DNA from: an uncultured Phascolarctobacterium sp.
GTDB taxonomy: Bacteria; Bacillota; Negativicutes; Acidaminococcales; Acidaminococcaceae
Direction of reading: 5' to 3'
Assembly: GCA_900545535.1 (NCBI GenBank)
Contig: UQZN01000001.1
Span: 124,001-188,000 of the forward strand
DNA: 64,000 bases
The translations under genes were made by a program, and so were the position numbers. Shown in pieces: positions 34,152 through 43,040 of the stretch; the first letter of the stretch is position 1; every line of letters begins with the position of its first letter. The notes beneath the pieces were generated by a model that made no database searches, was not told the DNA's origin, and saw only the letters and a program-made list of their open reading frames with translations.

Positions 34152-35759
34152 ATGAAAATCACCTTTTTAGGTGCCACAAGGATGGTCACGGGTTCTTGTT
34201 ATTTACTTGAAATAGGTAATAAAAAAATGCTGCTGGACTGCGGGATGTTCCAGGGTTCAAAAATGATTACTGCTTTTAATGAGAAAGAGTTTGTTTTTGC
34301 CCCTGATTCTATCGATACAGTGGTACTGACTCATGCTCATATCGATCACAGTGGCTTGATACCCAAGCTGATAAAACATGGGTATAAGGGTCCTGTACAT
34401 TGTACTAAGACTACTTTGGAGCTTTGTACGATTTTACTGCCGGACAGCGCTCATATCCAGGAATCTGATGCGGAGTTTGCCAACCGTAAAGGACTGCGTG
34501 CGGGTAAATCGGTGGTAGAACCGTTATATACTGTTGATGATGCTTATAAAGCTTTGCAGCATTTTCGGACGCACGAATTTGGTGAAATGCTTGAGGTCCT
34601 TCCTGGGGTGCAGGTTAAATTTAAGGTTGCCGGTCATATTTTAGGTTCGGCGATCGTGGAAGTTTTTGTGAATGAAGACGGAAAAACGACGAAACTTGTC
34701 TTTACCGGAGATATTGGGCAGCCTAATCAGCCAATTATTGAAGACCCGGAAGATATTTCCGGCGCAGATTTTATTATTACTGAATCAACTTATGGCAACC
34801 GTGTGCATAAGGTCTATGACAAAGAATCTGAACTGGCTGAGATTATCAATGATACTGTTGCGAAAGGCGGCAATGTGGTTATTCCTGCTTTTGCTGTCGG
34901 GCGTACTCAGGTACTGCTGTATTATTTCCAGAAGCTGCTGCAGGAAGGCCGTATCCCACAGGTACCGATCATTATCGACAGTCCTATGGCCAGCAAAGCT
35001 ACGGCTATCACCCTGACCAATCCTCAGGAATATGACGAAGAAGCGCGGGCTTTGTATGAAATGCATGGCAACAGACTGCTGGCGATACCTAATCTGCGTT
35101 TTACAGCGACGGCACAGGAATCACGGATGATCAATGAGATGCCGGGAGCCAAGATCATTGTCTCGGCCAGCGGTATGGCTGATGCAGGACGTATTCTGCA
35201 TCACTTGAAGCATAATCTCTGGCAGGGGAACTGCTCGGTCATTATTGCCGGGTATCAGGCTGAAGGTACGATGGGACGCCGCTTGATTGAAGGTGCACGG
35301 CAAGTCAAGATCATGGGAGAAGATATCAGAGTCAATGCTAAAATCTACAATATGAAGGGGTTTTCGGCGCATGCGGATAAGGAGCAGCTGCTGGACTGGT
35401 ACGGCAAGATGAAACAGCCGCCGAAAGCATTTTTTGTTACGCATGGTGAGTTTGATGCCGCAAGTAATTTTGCTGATGAATTGCAGCGCCGTTTGGGTAC
35501 AGCGGCTTACATACCTCAATATGGAGACAGTATAACGATCAGCGGTACTGAATGGAATGTTACGACTTCTAATATCATTGCAACAGTTCCTGAAGTTGCC
35601 GCGCTCAGAGAGTATCTGCGGCAGTTTGAAAGTTCTTATTTGCAGTATCGTACTAAAATCGAGCAGATCGTGGCGCGTGACGGTGATAAAGCTGTCGGTA
35701 TTCGTAAGAAAATGGCAAAGATCAGAAAATATGTGGATGATATGCTTTCATCACTGTAA
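34152..35759 (+). CDS. Metallo-beta-lactamase/beta-CASP RNA-processing nuclease
   Basis: 535 residues; the ATG follows GGGAGGGA. The metallo-beta-lactamase core has the zinc motif THAHIDHSG, then HILGSA and FTGDIG. The beta-CASP insertion and the RNA-specificity domain follow (GFSAHADKEQLLDWY, VTHGE). This is the CPSF-73/YSH1-like group, distinct from RNase J by its shorter C-terminus. It is expected to be a cytoplasmic endo- or exoribonuclease of mRNA. It stands alone in the strand between recQ and an NlpC/P60 gene. Confidence 0.88.
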   Translation: MKITFLGATRMVTGSCYLLEIGNKKMLLDCGMFQGSKMITAFNEKEFVFAPDSIDTVVLTHAHIDHSGLIPKLIKHGYKGPVHCTKTTLELCTILLPDSAHIQESDAEFANRKGLRAGKSVVEPLYTVDDAYKALQHFRTHEFGEMLEVLPGVQVKFKVAGHILGSAIVEVFVNEDGKTTKLVFTGDIGQPNQPIIEDPEDISGADFIITESTYGNRVHKVYDKESELAEIINDTVAKGGNVVIPAFAVGRTQVLLYYFQKLLQEGRIPQVPIIIDSPMASKATAITLTNPQEYDEEARALYEMHGNRLLAIPNLRFTATAQESRMINEMPGAKIIVSASGMADAGRILHHLKHNLWQGNCSVIIAGYQAEGTMGRRLIEGARQVKIMGEDIRVNAKIYNMKGFSAHADKEQLLDWYGKMKQPPKAFFVTHGEFDAASNFADELQRRLGTAAYIPQYGDSITISGTEWNVTTSNIIATVPEVAALREYLRQFESSYLQYRTKIEQIVARDGDKAVGIRKKMAKIRKYVDDMLSSL

Positions 35760-35792
35760 AAGTTTGTGCAAGTAAAGGAGTTTTAAAAAATC

Positions 35793-36293
35793 ATGAATTA
35801 TGGTAGTTTATGTAAACGTCTGGCGATTTGTACTGCGTTAGGTATAGCGCTGGCCTTGCCAGCCGGAGCTGTTTGGACAGCTGTGCAGCCAGAGGCAGTA
35901 GTATATGCGGCTGAGTATTCCAGTCTGCGCGGTAATATTATTGAAAATGCTTATCTTTTGGTGGGGACACCTTTTAAAATGGGCGGCAGTTCTCCGTCAG
36001 AAGGCTTTGATGCTTCCGGTTATGTGCAGTATGTATTTGGCGAAAGCGGTATTGCCTTGCCGAGAACTGTTGACGAGCAATATGATGTAGGGCAGCGCGT
36101 CGGCAAGGATGATTTGCTGCCGGGCGATCTGGTATTTTACAGTACTGATGGGCCGGGGGCAACCTTCTGTGGTATTTACAGCGGTGACGGTAAATTTATT
36201 TATGCCGGCACTAAAAATGGTGTAATCGAAGGTGAAGCGTTTGGGCCTTATTGGGATGAGCGTTTTTATGGAGCGAAAAGGATACTTAACTGA
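35793..36293 (+). CDS. NlpC/P60-fold secreted protein lacking the catalytic residues
   Basis: 166 residues with an N-terminal signal peptide (ALGIALALPAGA..VVYAAEY). The remainder aligns with the NlpC/P60 peptidase fold: NAYLLVGTPFKMGG, LPRTVDEQY, DLLPGDLVFYST. In active members the nucleophile sits in a DCSG box; here it reads GFDASGYVQYVF (GCT, Ala). The histidine in the usual HVGIY box is replaced: TFCGIYSGDGKFIYA. The downstream FIHA is FIYA. With Cys and His both lost it should not cleave peptidoglycan, but may bind it. The fold and export signal are intact, so this is a pseudoenzyme rather than a broken gene. Confidence 0.8.
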   Translation: MNYGSLCKRLAICTALGIALALPAGAVWTAVQPEAVVYAAEYSSLRGNIIENAYLLVGTPFKMGGSSPSEGFDASGYVQYVFGESGIALPRTVDEQYDVGQRVGKDDLLPGDLVFYSTDGPGATFCGIYSGDGKFIYAGTKNGVIEGEAFGPYWDERFYGAKRILN

Positions 36294-36319
36294 TAAACAT
36301 ATATTTTGAAGTTTTTCTG

Positions 36320-36356
36320 ACAGCGGCCGTATATTCACTACAGCCGCTGTTTTTTC
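36320..36356 (+). terminator. Intrinsic terminator of the NlpC/P60 gene
   Basis: ACAGCGGC (36320-36327) pairs with GCCGCTGT (36343-36350), followed by six T. Confidence 0.8.
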
Positions 36357-36438
36357 TTTAACAAATGGCTAAAAGTAGTATAAAATTAATACGGTTGTGC
36401 AAGAAAAAACGAGGTGACAAAATATTTTTAAAAATATA

Positions 36439-36467
36439 TTGACAGGTTGTTAAGGGATTGTTATACT
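36439..36467 (+). promoter_or_regulatory. Sigma-A promoter of the T-box operon
   Basis: TTGACA (36439-36444), 17-bp spacer, TATACT (36462-36467): one mismatch from consensus. Confidence 0.85.
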
Positions 36468-36506
36468 TATCTCAATATTTCAACAAATTATTAGATTACA
36501 GGTTAT

Positions 36507-36714
36507 GACTGGGAATGGACAGTGGAAGGCTTTCAGAAAGCCGGCGGTAGATGCGAGCCGGTAAGCATAAAAATCAGTCCTCTCACCCAGGAACTCTTTT
36601 TCTGAGGTAGTTTATGTAGGAAAAAGCGCAGGGCTGCGTTAAGGCTTCAGAGTATAATTTAGGGTGGTACCGCGTACTAACGCCCCTATCGGCTATGCCG
36701 GTAGGGGCTTTTTG
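36507..36714 (+). promoter_or_regulatory. T-box leader (riboswitch), probably isoleucine-specific
   Basis: The T-box core AGGGTGGTACCGCG is at 36661-36674, followed by a terminator stem (GCCCCTA..36682 with ..TAGGGGC to 36708, then TTTTT). Stem I starts at about 36507: CTGGG (36509-36513) pairs CCCAG (36586-36590), GGAC (36517-36520) pairs GTCC (36577-36580), GCTT (36529-36532) pairs AAGC (36563-36566). The AGAAAGCCGGCGG..GCGAGCCGG distal part matches the class. This puts ATC (36573-36575) followed by A in the specifier loop, i.e. isoleucine. The variable base after TGG is T, which fits A73 of tRNA-Ile. The specifier call is by hand folding and less certain than the T-box call. Confidence 0.9.
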
Positions 36715-36747
36715 TTGGTCTTGTTGAGATTAAGGGAGGGGAAGAAA

Positions 36748-37614
36748 ATGAACAAGCAGCGCAAACGTCTGCAGGAGTTGCTGCAAAAACCGGATATTCT
36801 TGTTTTACCGGGCGTATATGATGCTCTAACGGCTAAGATTGCGGCTGAAGTAGGGTTTGAAGCCCTGGTTATGGGAGGGTACAGTATTGCTGCTTCCAGA
36901 TTGGGGCAGCCGGATGTTGGCTATCTGTCGATGATGGAAATGACGCAGGCTTTAAAAGGCATTGTGGATGCAACTGAACTGCCGGTATTTGCTGATGGCG
37001 ATACTGGTTATGGTAACGCTTTAAGCGTACGCCGTACTATGCAGGAATATGAACGTGCCGGAGCAGCGGCGGTACTTTTTGAAGATCAGGTCTGGCCCAA
37101 GCGTTGTGGGCATATGGCCGGTAAGCAGGTGATCGAGGCTGCAGAACATGCCAGAAAGCTGCGGGCAGCGGCAGATGCAAGAACTGACAGCGATTTTTTG
37201 CTGATTGCCAGGACTGATGCCAGAGCTGTTAACGGACTTGATGATGCTATCGAACGCGGCAAGCTGTATTTGGCTAACGGCGCTGAAGCTTTGTTTATTG
37301 AAGCGCCTCAGAATATCGGAGAACTGGAAACTATCGCCAGGGCATTTCCCGATACAGTGCTGATCGCCAATATGATCGAAGGCGGCAGAACGCCGAATTT
37401 GACAGCGAAGGATCTGGAAAATATCGGCTTTAAAATAGTCTTTTGGCCCTGTAGTGCTTTATATGTGATTACACAGGCTTTTAAAGAGGCGATGACGGTG
37501 CTGCATGAAACAGGGACTACTAAAGGTTATGAAGATAAAATGATGCATTTTAGTGATTTTAATCGGTTTATTGGTCTTGAAAGCTATATGGAACTGGAAA
37601 AACGCTATAAATAA
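36748..37614 (+). CDS. PEP-mutase/isocitrate-lyase family carbon-carbon lyase
   Basis: 288 residues; the ATG at 36748 follows AAGGGAGGGGAAG, inside a longer open frame that runs back into the T-box. Family marks are LPGVYDALTAK, DGDTGYGNAL (metal site), FEDQVWPKRCGH (the KKCGH-type catalytic loop) and IARTDA. Members cleave 2-methylisocitrate, 2,3-dimethylmalate, oxaloacetate or citramalyl compounds. Length and sequence type fit 2,3-dimethylmalate lyase (about 289 residues), which gives propionate plus pyruvate, but substrate cannot be fixed from sequence. It is the first gene under the T-box, 20 bp ahead of a TRAP transporter, so it probably acts on the imported acid. Confidence 0.82.
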   Translation: MNKQRKRLQELLQKPDILVLPGVYDALTAKIAAEVGFEALVMGGYSIAASRLGQPDVGYLSMMEMTQALKGIVDATELPVFADGDTGYGNALSVRRTMQEYERAGAAAVLFEDQVWPKRCGHMAGKQVIEAAEHARKLRAAADARTDSDFLLIARTDARAVNGLDDAIERGKLYLANGAEALFIEAPQNIGELETIARAFPDTVLIANMIEGGRTPNLTAKDLENIGFKIVFWPCSALYVITQAFKEAMTVLHETGTTKGYEDKMMHFSDFNRFIGLESYMELEKRYK

Positions 37615-37635
37615 AAATTTGATGAGGTGAAGATC

Positions 37636-38661
37636 ATGAAAATGTCCAGAATGATTAAAACTACATTAGCTGCAGCTATGATTATGGCTTTGGCGGTGAC
37701 CGCAGGCTGCGGCGGCAGTGGTGAGAAAAAGGCTGCCGGCGGAGAAAAGGTCACCCTGAAACTGGCGCACAATCTGCCGACGGCACATCCTTTAGCTCAG
37801 GGAATGGAAGCTTTTAACAAAAAGCTTGCAGAAAAATCTAAAGGCACTATCACCCTGAATATCTATCCTTCGGGTCAGCTGTTCAACGATAAAAGCATGA
37901 ATGACGCTATCATGTCCGGCGGTATTGATATGGGACTCAATTCTACGGCGATGTGGTCAACTGTTATTCCTGCTATGGAAGTTTTTGATGTGCCGTTCTT
38001 ATTCCCCAGCTATGAAAAAGTAGATCATGCTATTGATGGCGGTTTGGGTGATAAATTATCTGCCGAATTGAAAAAGAAAGGCGTGCGTCCGGTGATCTGG
38101 GCCGATTACGGTTTTGTTCAGTTTGCCAACAGCAAAAAAGAAATAACTAAACCGGAAGATTTTGCGGGTCTGAAACTGCGCGGTTATGGTGAATTGCCTT
38201 CCGAAACAATAAAAGCATTGGGTGCTTCTCCTGTAACGATGGGGTCCGGTGAAGTTTATATGGCGATTCAGCGCGGTGTTGTCGATGGACAAACTTCTGG
38301 CACTACAGCCATGTATGACCGTAAGATGTTTGAGGTTACCAAATATTTGACTATTACTAATCATGCGTATCCGGAATTTATTTTGGCAATGAATGAAAAG
38401 TCTTTTCAAAAGCTGACTCCGGAACAGCAAAAAATAGTAACTGAAGCTGCGAATGAAGTGCGTGACGAGCTGCGTAAAAATGCTAAAGCAGAAGATATGG
38501 CTGCTTTAGAGAAACTGAAAGAAAAAGGGATGCAGGTATATGTTGTTCCAGAAGCCGATCTGCCGGCCTGGCAGGCCGCTACTAAACCTGTTTGGGATGT
38601 GTTTGTAAAACATACCGGCGACCTGGGCAAAGAATTGATCGAGATCTGCAGCAAACAATAA
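37636..38661 (+). CDS. dctP: TRAP transporter substrate-binding protein DctP
   Basis: 341 residues; ATG at 37636 after GAGGTGA. The N-terminus is a lipoprotein-type signal (ALAVTAGC), which fits an organism with a periplasm. The mature protein has the DctP pattern LKLAHNLPTAHPLAQGMEAF, FLFPSYEKVD, and FAGLKLRGYG with the conserved arginine that binds the ligand carboxylate. It delivers an organic acid to DctQM. It is separated from dctQ by a hairpin that may raise dctP expression over that of the membrane subunits. Confidence 0.92.
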   Translation: MKMSRMIKTTLAAAMIMALAVTAGCGGSGEKKAAGGEKVTLKLAHNLPTAHPLAQGMEAFNKKLAEKSKGTITLNIYPSGQLFNDKSMNDAIMSGGIDMGLNSTAMWSTVIPAMEVFDVPFLFPSYEKVDHAIDGGLGDKLSAELKKKGVRPVIWADYGFVQFANSKKEITKPEDFAGLKLRGYGELPSETIKALGASPVTMGSGEVYMAIQRGVVDGQTSGTTAMYDRKMFEVTKYLTITNHAYPEFILAMNEKSFQKLTPEQQKIVTEAANEVRDELRKNAKAEDMAALEKLKEKGMQVYVVPEADLPAWQAATKPVWDVFVKHTGDLGKELIEICSKQ

Positions 38662-38675
38662 ACAAGTTAGTGAGT

Positions 38676-38710
38676 GACCGCTGCCATAAGCGGCAGCGGT
38701 CTTTATTTTT
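38676..38710 (+). terminator. Hairpin between dctP and dctQ
   Basis: GACCGCTGCC (38676-38685) pairs with GGCAGCGGTC (38692-38701), followed by TTTATTTTT. As it lies inside an operon it probably works as a partial terminator. Confidence 0.8.
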
Positions 38711-38733
38711 AGAAAGAATGAGAGGAAAAAGAG

Positions 38734-39267
38734 TTGAAAAGAGCGCTCGAGATCTATGAGAAATTTTTGAACGCTGTTACTAAAGTAGTAGGTATCATTG
38801 CCGGTATTTTATTATTGCTGCCGGCGTTGATGGTCTTTTACGAAGTTGTGATGCGTGGGCTGTTCAACGCTCCGACAGAATGGTCGATCGAACTTTCTGT
38901 ATACTGCGTTTTGATTGCAGGATTTTTGGGGATGTCTGTTACTTACGCGGCGGGAAAGCATATCCATGTCGATATCGTTTTAAGTCATTTATCAGTACGT
39001 ACCCGCTGTTATATCGAACTTTTTACAACCATTGTCGGTATTTTCTTCTGTGTCGTATTTGTAATACAATCTCTGGATATGGCGCTGCTTTCATACGAAA
39101 TGGACAATACTTCGCCAAGTACTCTGCGTACTCCGATGTGGATTCCACAGATGTCACTGCCAATAGGTATAGGCTTGCTGCTTCTGCAGTTCATACGAAC
39201 GCTGTTGGTTGATATCCAAAAGATCAGCAGCGGTGAATTCAGTGAGGAGGTAAATTATAAATGCTGA
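38734..39267 (+). CDS. dctQ: TRAP transporter small membrane subunit DctQ
   Basis: 177 residues with a TTG start eight bases after AGAGG; no better ATG lies upstream. Four hydrophobic segments, the conserved PTEWSIELSVYC motif after the first two, and a C-terminal hydrophilic tail are typical of DctQ. It links the binding protein to the large permease. The stop overlaps the dctM start by seven bases. Confidence 0.9.
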   Translation: MKRALEIYEKFLNAVTKVVGIIAGILLLLPALMVFYEVVMRGLFNAPTEWSIELSVYCVLIAGFLGMSVTYAAGKHIHVDIVLSHLSVRTRCYIELFTTIVGIFFCVVFVIQSLDMALLSYEMDNTSPSTLRTPMWIPQMSLPIGIGLLLLQFIRTLLVDIQKISSGEFSEEVNYKC

Positions 39268-40538
39268 TAATTTTTACCATTCTCTTACTGGGTTTGCTGG
39301 TGCTGGGGCTGCCAGTAGCCTTTTCGTTAGGTACTGCAGGACTTTTTGGTATGTTTGCTTTTATGGGCGGGGGTTCTTCTCTGACCCAGATACCGATTTT
39401 GGCTTACAAATCTCTGGATGATTTTGTTTTAACAGCTGTGCCGCTATATATTTTGATGAGCCAGATCCTTTTAACAGGAAAAGTAGGTAATGACTTATTT
39501 GAACTTGGTAATAAATGGCTGCGTCATTTGCCTGGCGGTTTAGGTGTGGCTACAGTTTTTGCCTGTGCTATTTTTGCCGCTATTACAGGTTCTTCAGTTG
39601 CCTGCGCGGTTACTATCGGGGCAATAGCTATTCCGGAAATGCTGGCGCGTGGTTATGAACGGACACTGGTTTTGGGTGCTGTTGCAGCAGGCGGTACACT
39701 GGGAATTCTTATCCCGCCGTCGATCCCGATGATTTTGTATGGTGCGATCACTGGCGAATCAGTAGGACAGCTCTTTATGTCGGGCGTTGTTCCGGGCGTT
39801 ATTTTAACGCTGCTGTTTATTGCAGTTGTAGTTTACCGTTCCCGTAAGCTGCCGCTGCAGGAAGCGGCAAGCTGGAGTGAACGTTTAAAAGCCTTAAAAA
39901 GTTCTTTTTGGGGACTGCTGCTGCCGGTGCTTGTTGTCGGCGGTATTTATACAGGCGCATTTACCCCTACCGAAGCTGCGGCTATAGGTACGGTTTACAG
40001 TTTGTTTATCACTTTTGTTATTTACCGTACGCTGGGGTTTAAAGATATGCCTGAAATTTTGCTGGATACGGTCAAAACTACCTCGATGATTTTCGCGATC
40101 ATGATCGGTGCAACTCTGTTCGGGTTTGTTCTGACTATCCTGCAGGTGCCTCAGGCTCTGACAAGTTTAGTGGCCGAGATGGAAACAAGCCGTTGGATCG
40201 TCTTTATAGCGATCAATATTCTGCTTTTGGTTTTGGGTTGTATTTTGGAATCTATCTCGATTATCTTTATTACTTTGCCGATCCTGTATCCGATTATTCT
40301 GAAATTGGGGTTCGACCCGATCTGGTTCAATGTTGTAATGCTGATCAATTTGGAGTTGGCGCTGATTACACCACCAGTTGGAATGAATCTGTTTGTTTTA
40401 CAGGGGATCAGCCCTGACAGTAAAATGACGCAGATCATACAGGGCGTAATTCCTTTTGGCATAATTATGGCACTGGAAATTTTACTGTTATGTATCTTCC
40501 CGGAGATCGCTACATGGCTTCCAGGTATAGTAAAATAG
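39261..40538 (+). CDS. dctM: TRAP transporter large permease DctM
   Basis: 425 residues, about eleven to twelve hydrophobic segments. Characteristic sequence includes PVAFSLGTAGLFGMF, AITGSSVACAVTIGAIAIPEM and LGILIPPSIPMILYGAITGES. It carries the substrate across the inner membrane using the sodium gradient. It overlaps dctQ and ends the operon that begins at the T-box. Confidence 0.93.
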   Translation: MLIIFTILLLGLLVLGLPVAFSLGTAGLFGMFAFMGGGSSLTQIPILAYKSLDDFVLTAVPLYILMSQILLTGKVGNDLFELGNKWLRHLPGGLGVATVFACAIFAAITGSSVACAVTIGAIAIPEMLARGYERTLVLGAVAAGGTLGILIPPSIPMILYGAITGESVGQLFMSGVVPGVILTLLFIAVVVYRSRKLPLQEAASWSERLKALKSSFWGLLLPVLVVGGIYTGAFTPTEAAAIGTVYSLFITFVIYRTLGFKDMPEILLDTVKTTSMIFAIMIGATLFGFVLTILQVPQALTSLVAEMETSRWIVFIAINILLLVLGCILESISIIFITLPILYPIILKLGFDPIWFNVVMLINLELALITPPVGMNLFVLQGISPDSKMTQIIQGVIPFGIIMALEILLLCIFPEIATWLPGIVK

Positions 40539-40547
40539 TGTTTTTTG

Positions 40548-40576
40548 TTGACAGAGTAAGTTAAAAAGAATATAAT
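40548..40576 (+). promoter_or_regulatory. Consensus sigma-A promoter of typA
   Basis: TTGACA (40548-40553), 17-bp spacer, TATAAT (40571-40576): a perfect match. It starts only 10 bp after the dctM stop. Confidence 0.9.
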
Positions 40577-40589
40577 TAATTAGTCATAG

Positions 40590-40619
40590 TGAAGGATGCT
40601 TCTTGACAAGCATCCTTCA
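40590..40619 (+). other. Stem-loop at the 5' end of the typA mRNA
   Basis: TGAAGGATGCTT (40590-40601) pairs with AAGCATCCTTCA (40608-40619), six-base loop. It begins about seven bases after the expected transcription start. It is followed by only a weak T-run. It may protect the transcript end, attenuate, or be a dctM terminator. Confidence 0.6.
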
Positions 40620-40730
40620 TTAATTTTAGAGTGGCTTTATTTGACCGCAGGCTTTTGTTGTATATGGCATAGCTCGGTTTGGATTTACAGGCGGCAGGCC
40701 GTCTGCTCAAAAGAGAGGAAGATAGGATTT

Positions 40731-42548
40731 ATGTTAAGAAATGATTTACGCAATATTGCCATTATTGCCCACGTTGACCATGGCAAGACCACGCTTGTGG
40801 ATGCAATGCTGAAGCAAAGCAATATTTTTCGTGCTAACGAGCATGTTGAAGAACGTGTAATGGACTCCAACGCTTTGGAACGCGAACGTGGTATCACTAT
40901 TTTGGCGAAAAATACAGCTGTTATGCATCAAGGGACTAAAATCAATATTCTTGATACCCCGGGCCATGCCGACTTTGGCGGCGAAGTTGAGCGCGTACTC
41001 ACTATGGTCGACGGCGTATTGTTATTGGTAGATGCTTATGAAGGCCCAATGCCGCAGACTAAATATGTTTTGCGTAAAGCATTAGAACAGCATTTGAAGC
41101 CGATTGTAGTTATCAATAAGATCGATCGTCCTGACCAACGTGTTGAGGAAGTTATCGATGAAGTTTTAGACCTGTTTATTGAATTGGGCGCTGATGATGA
41201 TCAGCTGGAATTTCCGGTAGTATTGACTTCTGCCCGTAACGGTATTGCTAAATTGACGATGGAAGAAGAAAGCGACAATTTAGAAGCTCTGTTCAAAGTT
41301 ATTTTAGAAAATATTCCCGCACCTGACGTTGAAGTAGAGGCTCCGCTGCAGATGCTGGTCAATACACTGGATTATGACGATTATGTAGGACGTATCGTTG
41401 TCGGACGTGTGATTCGCGGTACTATCCATAACGGTGAAACGATCACTTTGATGGATGAAGAAGGAGAGCGTAAAGCGAAAATCGGCCGTCTTTATACTTA
41501 TGAAGGGCTGAAACGCGTTGAGACTCAGGAAGTTGGCGCCGGTGATATCGTAGCCCTGATCGGTCTTGCTGATGCCAATATCGGTGATACCATTGCTGAT
41601 GCTGAAAACCCGGAGAAATTGCAGGGTATCAGTATTGATGAACCTACTTTGTCCATGGTATTCTCCGTTAATAACAGTCCTTTTGCAGGACGTGAGGGTG
41701 AATATGTTACCAGCCGTCATTTGCGTGACCGTCTGTTTAAAGAAATCAAAACCAATGTTTCGATGCGCTTAGAAGAAACTGAAAGCCCTGACGCATTTAT
41801 TGTTTCCGGACGCGGCGAGCTGCATTTGTCGGTCCTGATCGAAACTATGCGCCGTGAAGGCTATGAGCTGCAGGTAGGCAAACCTAAAGTAATCATGCAT
41901 CATGACGAAACAGGTACTTTGCAGGAGCCTATGGAGGCTTTGACTATCGATGTACCGCAGGAATTTATGGGGGCGGTTATGGAAGGTCTTGGCCTGCGTA
42001 AAGCTGAGCTGACCAATATGACAGAAATGGCCGGTTATCTGCGTATGGAATTTATGATTCCTGCCCGCGGGCTCATTGGTTTCCGCAATCAGTTCCTGAC
42101 TGATACTAAAGGCAACGGTGTTATGAACCATGTTTTTGCAGGTTATGCTGATTATAAAGGTGAGATTCCCGGCCGTACCAGAGGCAGCCTGGTAGCTTTT
42201 GAAAATGGCGAAACGACATCTTATGGTATTGGCAATGCGCAGGAACGTGGGACGATGTTTATTATCCCCGGCGAACAGGTGTATGAAGGTCAGATCATCG
42301 GCGAAAACAGTCGTGAAGATGATATGGATGTTAATCCCTGTAAGAAAAAGCACGTCAGCAATATGCGGGCCAGCGGCAGTGATGATACCGTTCGCCTGAT
42401 TCCGCCTAAGACTTTCTCTTTAGAGCAGGCTTTGGAACATATCAACGATGATGAACTGGTCGAAGTTACTCCGAAAAACATTCGGATGCGCAAAAAGATC
42501 CTTGATCGTGTTGAACGTGGACGTCAGCGTTCACGCAATAAAGCATGA
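40731..42548 (+). CDS. typA: Ribosome-associated GTPase TypA/BipA
   Basis: 605 residues. The ATG at 40731 follows AAGAGAGGAAG; a longer frame from 40596 begins in the leader hairpin and is rejected. GTPase motifs: AHVDHGKTTL (G1), RGITI (switch I), DTPGHADFGGEV (G3), NKIDRPDQR (G4). EF-G-like domains and the TypA-specific C-terminus follow (EGQIIGENSREDDMDVNPCKKK). It binds 70S ribosomes and helps 50S assembly and stress growth. It stands alone with its own strong promoter. Confidence 0.95.
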   Translation: MLRNDLRNIAIIAHVDHGKTTLVDAMLKQSNIFRANEHVEERVMDSNALERERGITILAKNTAVMHQGTKINILDTPGHADFGGEVERVLTMVDGVLLLVDAYEGPMPQTKYVLRKALEQHLKPIVVINKIDRPDQRVEEVIDEVLDLFIELGADDDQLEFPVVLTSARNGIAKLTMEEESDNLEALFKVILENIPAPDVEVEAPLQMLVNTLDYDDYVGRIVVGRVIRGTIHNGETITLMDEEGERKAKIGRLYTYEGLKRVETQEVGAGDIVALIGLADANIGDTIADAENPEKLQGISIDEPTLSMVFSVNNSPFAGREGEYVTSRHLRDRLFKEIKTNVSMRLEETESPDAFIVSGRGELHLSVLIETMRREGYELQVGKPKVIMHHDETGTLQEPMEALTIDVPQEFMGAVMEGLGLRKAELTNMTEMAGYLRMEFMIPARGLIGFRNQFLTDTKGNGVMNHVFAGYADYKGEIPGRTRGSLVAFENGETTSYGIGNAQERGTMFIIPGEQVYEGQIIGENSREDDMDVNPCKKKHVSNMRASGSDDTVRLIPPKTFSLEQALEHINDDELVEVTPKNIRMRKKILDRVERGRQRSRNKA

Positions 42549-42654
42549 TAATACAAAAATATAAAAATTTTTCTAAAAAAGAAGGATTTTAAGAATTTAT
42601 GTAGAAGTAGGCAGTTAGCATATCTGACAACAAGGACGTTTGGAGGCGTAAAAG

Positions 42655-43017
42655 ATGGATTTAAAAAATGCTGCACGTAAGCTTTGGCATAGCGATGTAG
42701 AAGACGATCAAGTTTATAGTGGTCCGTACTTGGTAAAAGGCGGTCATATGGATATTTTGGTGCGCTCTCCGCGTCAATTCAGTGACGTACGTGAGTATGC
42801 TGATTCTTTAATGAGCGGTGCAACACTGATGGTATCTTTTGACGCTGTTGATTCTGCAATGAAAAACCGTATTTTTGATTATCTGAACGGTGTAAGTTAC
42901 ATTATCGGTGCAACTGTTTCCAAGGTCAGCGAAAATTTGCTGATGTATGCTCCTAATCACGTAGAAGTAGATAAGGAAGCTGTTAAAAAAAGTGCCCGTT
43001 CTTGGTTAGGCAGATAA
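42655..43017 (+). CDS. sepF: Cell-division protein SepF
   Basis: 120 residues; ATG after TGGAGGCG. The SepF core domain is nearly the whole protein: DILVRSPRQFSDVREYADSLMSGATLMVSF and MKNRIFDYLNGVSYIIGATVSKVSENLLMYAPNHV. The N-terminus has an amphipathic helix (KNAARKLW) but the linker found in longer SepF proteins is short. It binds membrane and FtsZ at the division ring. A strong terminator follows. Confidence 0.9.
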   Translation: MDLKNAARKLWHSDVEDDQVYSGPYLVKGGHMDILVRSPRQFSDVREYADSLMSGATLMVSFDAVDSAMKNRIFDYLNGVSYIIGATVSKVSENLLMYAPNHVEVDKEAVKKSARSWLGR

Positions 43018-43040
43018 TACTAACTCATCTATAAAATATT

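Noticed and set aside
36664..36747. Longer lyase reading frame from the T-box
   Set aside because: It is translated from the T-box core and terminator; the ATG at 36748 has the ribosome site.
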